NCBI RefSeq assembly: GCF_037038585.1
Contig: NC_092520.1
Location: forward strand, 147,621,104 to 147,685,103
DNA from: Patagioenas fasciata
Taxonomy: Eukaryota > Chordata > Aves > Columbiformes > Columbidae
DNA length: 64,000 nucleotides
Direction of reading: 5' to 3'
Both the position numbers and the translations under genes were made by a program. Below the pieces are notes generated by a model. That model did not search any database, had not been told where the DNA came from, and saw only the letters and a program-made list of their open reading frames with translations. This document shows, piece after piece, positions 14,001 through 26,000 of this stretch (the first letter of the stretch is position 1; every line of letters begins with the position of its first letter).

Positions 14001-17000
14001 TAAAGAGTATGTGTGGAATATTTCATAACAGAGCTATTATTAAAATAGTATTACTGAATAAGAGATTGAAACTTAGTGGTAAAATAAAAGTAGCACATCT
14101 TCTGAAATTAGATCTGTATTCAATGTCAAAGTTCAGTGGTACATTTGCATGGTCCACATGCTGAACAGGACAAATTTTAGTAAAGGTTTTAATGTGGTAG
14201 AGGTAGGTGCTCAGAAACAGCATTGAAGAGGTTGGTGGGAGGAGAACTTGAGTAGAATGGGATGATGGTAGCACTGGATTGTCTGATGATTCACTCCACT
14301 GTGAATGGAGTCCACTCCTAGAATGGGGTGTATACTACCTAGAATATATATTTTTTCTTGTATGGAGGTGGAACACCATTGTTACAAATCTAGAGGTTGA
14401 ACTGTGAAACTTAATGACAACTCTTACATATCTGGCCAAGACGCCATAGAAGAGGTGCTAATAAATAGCATTCTTCACCATTTCAGTAGGCACTAGTTCT
14501 CCTGCAGATGCTGCCCCTCCTGTCCATGATGTGTGCCTTTTGAGGGAGGTGGGTAAATAGGCATTTTTAAAGTATATTTTCCTTTCTTTGTTTTTAGTGC
14601 CACTACTACTGACTTCAGCTCCTTGATGCACCCAAAGGTATTGTCATAGGTAGTATCTTCTGAGCTATGCTGTTTTCTAATGTAGGAACTATCAGAACAG
14701 TGTCTACACAGCTCTACAATGAACTGCTGTTTCCTTTATCTAAAAAAAAAAAAAATGTCAGTGGTTGTTGGCAGATAGTATGTATCACAGAATGTCCTGC
14801 TTTGTATTTAACCTGTTAGCCCAAATCAGGTTGGGGAACATTAGCTCTGCAGTGTTTGTTATACTTATTGCTGGAGATCCTGAAATCCAGTCAGCAAATT
14901 AACAATTACGTATGGTTTCTATCAAGTTCAGATATGATCTTTTGTTGTCCAGGTATTGCTAACTTCTTCAAGCTGAGGCACCTCAGTTACTAGAACAACC
15001 TACACATATCACAAAGTCATAGCTTCTAGCAAGTGATCTACTAGATTCCATTACATGGCAGAGGGACAAGACCTAACCTTATTATAATATGACTTTTAAG
15101 ATCACTTTAAAATAAAATGAGGTTGTTGGTTTCTTTTCCGCTTCCAGCCCCGCCCCCCCCCCCCCCCCCCGCTACAGTGTAAAGTTTACAGCTGAAATTT
15201 TAGTGTTTGGGTTTTTGTTTATTTGAGGTTTTCCTGTGTTGTGGTGGGTTTTGTTGTTGTTGATTTTGTGGCTGGGTTTTTTGTGTGTTTGATTTTTCCC
15301 CTGTTTTGTTGCTGTTGGTTTTTTTTGTTGTTTTTTTTTCCCCAAACCCCATGACCAAGCACCATCAACTCTATCTAAGTGCTTCTACTAACACAAGAAA
15401 GGCTAATCCCAAGGCATTTGCCTTCTTACAGAGTATGAATGGTGTACACATGATAGCCAACCCTATTGGAACGATGAATTCTAAGAGCAATGGGCAGCAC
15501 CTACCTCAGGTAAGGAGATATTAGACCCAGTGGTTGAGGGAAAAGACAGATATGAAGATCACCTGCTTCCCACTGGTTCATATGTGTTCCTTGTAAGCTG
15601 TGTTACAGGGAATTGTGCTCCATCATCTTGCAGCAGTCATGGTTTGGCCCTTTGCTAGTTCTTACTCCCATTTAGATGACCCCAGCACACATATTTTCAG
15701 AAGACCCTCTCCCAAAGGCTGGTACTATTCATTTGGCTTTGCATTCAGGAATATGATCATGTTTCCCTTCTTATTTGGCGGTTCTACCGTCTTTGCTTTT
15801 GCAAAGCCTCCTTGGAAAATAGCTCAACCCAAAAATAACAACCTCTGACACACAATATCCTACTCAGAACTAAATTAGCATCAGGCATGGACCACGTAAT
15901 TGTTCAGCCAGTTCATTAGGTAGTCTTAGTATCCACCTCCTTTCTGTTTTCCCAAAAGTTCACCCTCAAAATCCTCGATTACATCAGTCCATTCTGGTAT
16001 TTCTGCTTGTCTTAAGTGGACCCAAGAATGTGATTTCTGTTTGGACTACAATTACATAGTATCTTAATTATATAAATTGATGTCCAGGAAAGATTAGGCT
16101 AAAATCACTACACAAGAATTTGCATTTGCAGTTCAAAAGAATCTGAGTGTATAATTTCAAAAAAGGCTAATTTGCTGCTCCCAATGTTTATTTTCCTCTT
16201 ATACCCATTCCCCATAGGCATTCAGTGGTTATTTTTTAACAAATATACTCAGTTCACTTTTAACCTACAGGGATTTTAGCCAGGGTACCCTCCGGATGAT
16301 GATGAACATATAGCATTTCTCATTTTACTACATAAACCCAAATCCAAATTAACAAACTCAACAAATCTGAACCCCTTACTGTCCTTTTCTTTATTCTAAC
16401 ATGCAGACTTTGCTGTCACTACTAAGAAACTGCTTCTGGAGAAATATTTTCCTGCAGCTTTTTCTTCCATATTCCCATTGCACAGACTTTTTCAAGCTGT
16501 TTCTGAGATCCCTAGCACTCTATTCCTAGTTAGAGGCCCTGACCCAGTATACGTGCAAAAAAATTCCACCAAGTATTTGTCTGGTGGCTGCTCATAAGCC
16601 TCAAAGATTATGGATTCCTACTGCTGCAGAGCTGGCATCCTGCCCCTGCAGCCCACAAAGGCTTTCAGTACGCCGCTGAGATTCCAGTCAGAACTGGAGC
16701 TGGCCCAAACTATAGCCAGAAATCCTATTACTGTTTGTCCTACATTTCTGCCACAGTCCAGGCATTTTCAGGCCCCTGGACAGATTTCTCATTCTGATGC
16801 CAGTTAAACCTGTGAAGAAAAAACTGTCCCCTCTTACAAAAACTTCTTGTTTCTCTGGGACCAGTACCACCATGGCATTAGAACAAGGTGGGCTGCTGTT
16901 TTGATCACCTGCTTTCTTTGATTCAATGTATCCCCTCATAGACTCAGATACTGGTCCTGCCTCCTAAGCCCTCAGAACTGGAACTGAGCACTAAATACCG

Positions 17001-20000
17001 GTATCAGACCAGACATGACCACATGGTCTGTAAATGCCTCTCACTGAGTATCTCCTACGCTGCAACCATTGGGGGACTGACAACCATCATAGGGACCTCC
17101 ACAAGCCTCATATTCTTAGAGCACTTCAACAAGTAAGTGATACTGTGGTTGTGTGGGGATGGCGGTGCGGTCGTTATGATCTCTGCGGCTTTCCCCATGG
17201 GATATTTACTACCTCAAGGAACCCTTGTAAGACAGTATCTCTGAGGGCAATTTTTTCTCCTCCTCTAATGTTATTACTAATCATTAATGGTTGAAAGTGG
17301 GAGCTTAAGTCAATACATATCTGTGTCTTTTTCCCATGCAAACCAAAAATTCCTCATAATTTAAGTTTTTTCAGCAACTTCTTTTGATTTTGCAAACTTA
17401 TAATCATGAAGGCAGCAGGCACCCTGGAAAAGTAAAAACTAAATCCATGAAGATAGAACAAAGAAGACAAGGAGAAATGCTCACAAAAGAAGAAATCTCA
17501 TAAAATCAGCTTTAAGTTGTTCTATGGGTTCTTAGAAAGCAACTTCTTATGGTGAACCTGGAGGCATCGCTAGAGGTATTTAGGTTGCTCAAAGTATAGT
17601 GCAAAAATAAACAAACTTGGAAACACAGCCTTACACTTTTGCTTCAGAGAAGATGGGAAGGAACTCTCTGATTGGCTAAGTGTTTATTATATATGCCTAG
17701 AGCTCTCAAAGACATGAATGTTACCTCTGTCAAAAGACTTATGGTACTTCTCATGCACAGGTATGTCCAAGGTCAAACCTGATTCTGATCAGCTACTGCT
17801 GCCACTGCTGCCGTTGTATCCTTCATTCCTTTCTCTGAAATTATGGTAGGAAAGAAAACTAATTTCAGAAACCATCCTTCACTCAACAATTTGGATTTTA
17901 CAGAAATTCCAAAGATCTCACTTTTATGACAGTTCCATCAAATGCACATATCAGACATCTTTGTCAGAGCCCAGCAGACTACAGTAATTATTTGTGTGGT
18001 CCACAATAAGACACGCAAAGAGATTCTGGGTGAACCATTCTTAAGTCTACTGACACTAGAAAGAGCTTTAAGAAAACCAACAGGTAGGGCCAAAATTTCC
18101 CTCCTCATAACTCCAAGGGTTTTTGAAGCAGGTTAGACAATCTGGTCTTACAGGTATAAAATGCTATGTGGTTCATCTGTCCATCAGATGCAATCAGTGA
18201 TTGACATTCTTTGGGAACTGGTTTCACTATGCACACATAATGCAACTGTTTCAAATACGTACTGATGCAATTTTTCTATCATGCCATGGCAAATATATGT
18301 ACATATACACATGTGCGCTTCTGTGTGTATCAGAGGTGTCTGCCCTTTTACTGTTCTAACTTCTTATGCTTTTTTTTTTTTTTTTTTAATTTCCCTTTAC
18401 AGCCACTACCCAAATGCTGAAGTGGTGAATTTTGGAACCTGGTTTTTGTTCAGTTTCCCTGTCTCCCTCATCATGTTGGTCCTGACTTGGTTCTGGATGC
18501 ATTGGCTGTTCTTGGGCTGCAAGTGAGTGCACATTGTTCAAGACACATGAATTACAAAAGTAGGGCATCTGTGGCTCATCAAGAACATGTCTCATAAAGA
18601 TGTTTCAAGTTGCAAATGACAAAAACTAAGGCACAATCTTCTTCTTGCCAGAACAGTTACTGGGGGAAATCTTACTGCTTAGCTGCATGGCATAGGCAGA
18701 CAGCAGTGTACAGTATTGCTGCCTGAGAGTGAAGTGCCTAGGTATTGCTGACGGAAAGCCTCACTGTGCATCCAGTTGTTTTAAACTCATGACCATGAGG
18801 ATCCTGTTGTGGACCGAAAGTCTTGTTAAAAATCATTTTGGAAAAGTATAGCTTAATAGATGAATAAAAACATAACTGCAAGTGAACAAGTTACTTTTCA
18901 GATCCACTCCCAGCTCAATGAAATTAATGTAAGACCAGTTAAAATTGAAGGTAAACAGATTCCCTATGTATTTCTATTTCAAGTGGAAAGGACTCTCAGC
19001 CTAAGAGACAAATACCTTTTGATACCTGTAAGTCTCTTAGCCCCAAACTAAAAACAAGGCTCAGTCTCCTAGTTCATTTGTACCACATATTCTCTTTGCA
19101 GACGCACTCAGCAAAGTTAATGAAAATTGACTAAATGTGTGCATTTAGAGCGGATTAGTTAATCTGCATTAAACTGTGGTGCAGACACATTTACTCAGAA
19201 TTAAGGTGGCCTTAATTCGATTTAGTTTACTCCTAAAAGTAAGTTGAAGTGACATCACTGATTTATTTCACCTAAGACAATGAATAAAATGATAATGACT
19301 TTTGCTTGTTGCTGACCTTGACTAGATGTAAAGAGGTAATCTAGAGGTAAATAGATCCATGTTCTTCTCTGTCAGTCTCTTGAGCCTTGCAGCCTTGTAG
19401 TTCCAAATTAAAAGGCTAAAATAAGTCTATTTTTTTTAATCTTGAGAGGAAACAGGCCCTAACATGACCCTCAATAGTTTTGTTTGTTTTGTTTTTTTTT
19501 TTTTATAAATGAAATTCCACATTGCATCCAAGACCTCATGCTGTTTATTGTTGTTCTAAGTAATACCAGAGACTGAAGCATTATCAACTTTTTGAGAAGT
19601 ACTGTTTGATTCCAAGTCTCCTTAATCTCTGATTCCTGTTCACTGTAGTTCATTAAAGAACATATTATCTTAGGAACTTGGCTACAATACTCTGCCTTCA
19701 CATCCTCCTAAGCCTAAAAACACTTGTAACGTGTTGAAACAGCTGCCGAATGCCTGTACATAAATGTTTACTGCATTCCTGTAATGTTCATGTTCTTTTC
19801 TTAGGAAACCTAGTGTCGTCAATCTGTTCTTACTTGATCCAGTTGGAATAACACATCGGACTTGCTTTTGAGGGTCTAGACTAAGTCAAAAGGGAAGGAT
19901 AATGGACCCACCAAGCAATTTTGCCAACAAAGCAGAGCTAAGATTAGAATTGTTGCTACAGAACTGGCCATTATAAGCCAAATAGCTCTTCTCTTCTAGC

Positions 20001-23000
20001 AGCTACATTAGTGCTGCTGGATTTTACTGGAGTCTAACAGCAAATTTTGCAAGGAAATTTAAATACTGATCAGTGCAAAACAGTGCTAAGTATGCTAAAA
20101 ATAAGTGTCATATAGATGCCCATTTACAAGTGAAATGAAAAGCCTGTTTAAGAATTTTTGTAAAGCAGACAGGGCTTGACTGCATCTTGAGCTAAGCAAA
20201 TTCCTTTGATAAACTGGCCTTAAGCAGAGGAGGAGAAAAAAGAAATTGTAGTCCATGGTCTGGCCAGGACTATGGCATAGATATCTAACCAGGGTACCAA
20301 ATGAGGTATTAAAATAGCAGGAACAATAAAAGCAGGCCATTGTGCTCTCATGATACTTCAGTCACTGAAGTGCCTGCTGCTGCGGCCTGTTTTATGCTGG
20401 CTTAGCTGCAGAGCTTTCTCAATCCACCCCATGTACCTCTGTGGGACAGCTGGAGTAGAAAAGCAGAAATCTGTGGCTCAAAGTACAGCAAAGTAATGCT
20501 ACGGGAAAGAAGAAAAGGAAACAGTTAAAGTGAATTGCACAAATCTTGATTTCAATAAGGAATGTCCAGGCTTTGTTTTAGTATGAAGGCAATCTGAATA
20601 AAGCAAGAACTTCACCTAATTTTCATATAAATGTATAGCAGGTTTAAATGTATTCAGCTATGAAATGTGCTTGTGGTTATGTGTCCCCAGCAGAAACACA
20701 AGCATTTTTCACCAGGACAAAACACTAGGCTGTTTGTCTTGGCCCCTGTGGCAGAGGCAATTTGGTGCCACACTGATTGTGCCTGATTTAGAAACAGCTG
20801 TTGTTACTAGTAGTAGCTTTCCTCTTGGAAAGCTACAGCTTTCCTCTATTACTTACAGTGAACCTTGAATATTTAAGTCAAACCTGGGCTCAAAAGCCAG
20901 ACTGGTTCACATTTGTGTTAGAATACCCCTGATCTGACTGAAAAGCATACGGTTCCCCCATGAAAAAAACTATTGATAGCTGGCTTCTGTCACAGAAAAA
21001 TCTGGCCAGTGCCAGCTGTTTGAGGAAGCCTACATGAAGGGAGCCAAGCCGCAGCTTGGGATGGCTCAGTGGTGCCAATCAGGAATAGCCAGAGCACCCT
21101 GGGGAACTTCCTACTGTGTCTCGAATTGATTCTCAGAAGACCTGAAAATTAGACTATGCAAAGATCACATACAATAATTTCCTTTTCCATTGACATCAGG
21201 ACTTGCCCTCGTCACTTCTTCTCCCAGTGTCCACTGGCAACAGGAATTTTCAGTTTCCCTTATTGTTTTTATTTTTTATTGGTTTGTTTTTTGTATTTTG
21301 TTTTTTGGTTTTTTTCCACTTGGTGTCCTCGTCTAATTTTACTGCATTATCTACCTCAGTTTTAAGGAGACCTGTTCTGTGAGCAAGAAAAAGAAGACTA
21401 AACGTGAAGAACTGTCAGAGAGAAGAATTCAAGAAGAATATAAGAAACTGGGAAATGTTAGGTAAAAAGGACCTGCCTTCCTCAGTAATATGCCTCTCTA
21501 GGCTGGACCATCCTCTCATACTGTCTTCCAAAGTGTTTACAGTGGAATAGTAACATGAGCTTTACCTTGTTACCACACTTAATCAGATAATAGTGTAAAT
21601 ACAAAACAAGCATTTATAAATATTTTCCTTCAGGTCTTTCTCAGGAATGACTGAATTGCAAATACAGACTGATATTTTTAGCCTGTTCTTTACTGGGTTT
21701 AGATGGTTCCCAGCTGGGAGCTAAATGTAGAATTCTTTAATTCAAACTAATTTTCCTTTCTGTTTTTTGTCTGCTTTTTATCCTTTTTGTTGGAGGAAAT
21801 TTCTACTTTCTTACTTCAGGAATTCGCTCTTGGGTTTTCAGACACACCTTGGATTGAATTCCTATTTTATTGTATTTTATTGTATTTTATTTTACTTTTT
21901 CTAGCTATCCTGAGATGGTGACTGGATTTTTCTTCATTCTGATGACCTTACTTTGGTTTACTCGAGAGCCTGGCTTTGTACCAGGATGGTCTTCTTTTTT
22001 TGAGAAGTAAGTGAAATTCCCTAAACAACTGCAGAGAAATATGGCCTTATATCTTCTGACTTTCAGTAATAATTTTGGCCATAAAGCATCATTGGCCACT
22101 TTTTAAAAGGTGGTGAAAAATGAAGCCTTAATTAAAAATTTAGGATTTTTTGCTTTTTAAGTCACATCTGTTCACATGGTGGCAAATTGTATTCTTTCTC
22201 AGTAACCAGAGTGATTTAACTAGAGAAAGTTAAAAAAACCCAACAACATATTTCAAATGCAAAAAAAATAGGGAGGTCAGATTTTTGAAGTGAAAACATT
22301 TTAATGCATTCATAGAGAAGCTACTACTGGAACAGATTGCAATTACAATTAAAATTTAAATTTAAAAAAATTATTTTGAAATAATTTTTAACAAGAAAAT
22401 GTATTTTTGTGAAGATAAATTTTATCAAAAAATATCTATTTCAATCAAATATTACACAGAATGGTGACTGAAGCAAATAATTTTTCTTTTAAAGAATGTT
22501 GAAACAGATTATATTAAAAGTAACTATGACACATAATGTACAAGTGATTTGAACTTAAATTTTTTAAGTTTCTGCTGCATAAAATTATTTTATTTTTTCC
22601 TCCTAATTTTGACAGAAAAACTATTTCTAACACTGGGATTTCCTGAGAATCTCTGGGGTCTAGCAGTCCTTAAAATAGTTTTATAGACTGAGTTTTAAAT
22701 ATTTAATTTGAAATCAATCTACAGTTCATTTCTAAAAGACCACTTACGTTTGGCTTTCCCCAGTATGCGTTTACTGTTTCTTGCTTCTACTAAATAAACA
22801 ATTTTTCTGTACCTCTGAGTTGATAGATTTGTAAACCAAAAGGGATTTCTTTTTTTCACTGGAATGTTTACAATTTTTGAGCAGTGATTGAAGTTGGTTT
22901 AATAAATGGGAAAAAATCAAACCTGTATCCTCGATATGCAAACATTTCTCTAGTGGATTGTTAGTAAGATTTCAGATGTGGAAATACAACTTGAACTACA

Positions 23001-26000
23001 ATAATTTGCTTGAAGTCATATACCTTAACATTCTGTTTCTTTCCTAGGAAAGGTTACGGGACTGATGCCACTGTCTCTGTATTTCTTGGTTTTCTCCTTT
23101 TCCTCATTCCAGCAAAAAAGCCATGTTTTGGAAAAAGGGAAAAAGGCAAGGAGGATGCAGTAAGAAAGAGATCTGGTATGTTTTCCAGTGCCTTTAATGA
23201 CACTTTTCTGTTATCTGTAAAGCTTTGCAAGAAGAAATTTTTACTGTGGAAGGTCAGGGTTCAGTTTCTTCTCTGATACCAGCCCCTCCTACATCATATC
23301 CATGTTTTTTTTGTTGATTTAACTTGCATTGTCTCATCCAGCAGATTACAAACAGATTTTGTATCTGAGGCCACCATTTCCTCTGTGTTTACAGAGTTAT
23401 CAAAATTTAAGATTGAGTTTTAGGAAAGATTGAGATGGATTTACATATGGAGAAGTATAATGCAGATGTTTGCAAAATCACTTGATGATAAACTCTAGTA
23501 AATAATTTGGTCATCACTTATACAGCAGAAATCACTGGTCAAGTAAACATAAAAGAGGTCAGTAATGGTCAGACAAAGTTCCAATTTTGAGCAACGCTTC
23601 TTTCACAGTCTTCCCGATAATAACGGTCATTGTCATTTCACATTCGCTTTTGGCTAGCACTGAGAGGTATCCATCAGTTTGCTGTGCCAGGCTTTCAGCT
23701 GTCACATATGAAAATACAATTGCCTGCATAGGGTCTTATGTAGCAACTACAAACATATACAGTTACCAAGGTTTTTTTAATACTAATGCATATGCAGCAT
23801 TTAGGAAAAATGCTGCTCTGTAACTCCTACTTCAAGAAAAAAATCAGGCATCTAACAAAATAGTGACTGCATATAAAACCTAGGGACAAAAATGCACTTA
23901 ATCAAGCTTCACAGTTTACTTGAGAAAGAAAATGTTCTTCCTTGAGGAAATAATCCCGTTGTAACTTCATTTTTGTAGTGTACAGATAATTTGCACATGC
24001 ATATACACAACAGAGCCCATGATCCCTCAAAAATCTATAGAACAAAACACAGACGTATATAACTATTCCCACCAACAGAACAGCCAAGGGGAAATCAGAG
24101 AATTTGGTATTAATATGCTACATTTTCTGAGGCCAAGCTAACCAGCAAAATAGGCTACATGCTTTTTCTTCACCTCTCTCACAGATGGTACTCACAATAA
24201 CTCCCATCGATATTACATTGTTCCTATTAGTGTGGAAAACATGAAGATCTTTGCAAAAAGACCAGTGCAATATGGGTCACTAACTTGCTTTGTTTTGATA
24301 TAGGGGATGATAATGAAAGGTCAACAGAAATTAACACACCGGATCCCATCATTACCTGGAAGGACTTCCAGAAGACCATGCCCTGGGAGATTGTAGTGTT
24401 GGTTGGAGGGGGTTATGCCTTAGCAGCTGGATGCAAGGTACTGATTTAGATTTTATCTTCCTTCCTAAATATATATATAAACCTGGACTTTTATCCCTTT
24501 GTATGCTCCCCAGTTTGGAATTACAATGTTGATACTTTCAGGTTTGTATATATAAACTAGCCCTTACTCCCTACAGCCAATGGAGAGCTATCTAGCTAAC
24601 AAGAAGATAGTTAGGGCTCAAGTCGATTGTGTAAGGATAGGCACCTACTGCCATTTCAGATGCTTTAGAACATCTAGTTATTTCCACAAGCCTGGCAGAC
24701 ACAGGATCTGACGGAGACCCCACACTTTCTCTACTAGCAGCTAACCAGACAGAGGGGGAACACCTATCTCAGCTGCCACTGGATGCTCCTATTTAGGCAA
24801 CTGAGTCAAGCTCCTTGTGCTGATTGGAAAAATCATGCTCCAGGCCCTGTTGACTATATCCACACTCAGTATACTTTGTGAATACACATCTAGGTCTTCT
24901 ATAGACTCCTATATGTAGACAGCTAAATTTGTGTATTTCAATTTCAAAATTAATTCTATCCAGTCTGCGCAATCCTTTATCACCAATTTGCAATACTACA
25001 CATGCTAAAGAAAAAGGGAATATCAGCCTTGGTGACTATTCATTTTATTAACTGTCAAATGTATCTCTTTGTTAGTATGGACAACTGTTTATTAGGCACT
25101 GCACTGAAATTCAATTTGCTGAACAAAAGGAAATGCAATAAGCATTGACCTAAACTTCGTTTATTTGCTGGTGGGATTCTCACACTGCCCCAAAAAGAAT
25201 GTGTTTTACAAACTAAGTACTTAGTCACTCTTGTGCTTCTATCCTTTTCCCAGACCTCTGGCCTCTCTACATGGATTGGACGCCAAATGCTGTCCCTGAG
25301 CAGCCTTCCCTACTGGGCTGTAACTCTGCTGGCCTGCATTTTGGTGTCCCTGGTAACAGAGTTTGTTAGTAATCCAGCAACCATAACCATCTTTCTGCCT
25401 ATTTTATGCAGCATGGTGAGTAAAAACAATGACATTTTTAGCCTTTTGTTTCCTAACAGGCTCATGGGAATGTTTAAATATGTCAGGGTATTGGCACTCT
25501 GATCACATGAAACCCAGCCTCGGTTCCCAAGCTACTGTTCTGTAGTCTTGGGTTTAGGAAAATTAATAAACTCGGGCAGCCAAAAGCATATTTTAGCACC
25601 GAGAAATTTATTCAATAACTCCTGAACAAAGTAAAAATACAGCTTCTGTGCTGAGGGATCCATAGTCTAAGAAAAGATGATGGTTCAATCAAGAAGACAG
25701 GTGAAATCCACATAAAGCTTGAGATACTCTTATAAATGTTATTTTAAATGTGTTCGTTAGTAGTCACCCACTCATTATTTGTAAGAAAAGGCTGTAGTAG
25801 TGAATTTTACATCAGATTTAAATGTGTTCAAGGGGGTGATCTGGTAAGTGTACTATCATCTAACAAGGAAAGCAGAGATATTAGTAATGGGCAGGAAAAA
25901 ATCTAGAAATCGGTGGCAAAGACAGAGGAAAGAGATACGGATTTAATTCTGTATTGGAATAGCAGTTACAGAGAACTGTAATTTGTTTTCTTTTGAATAA

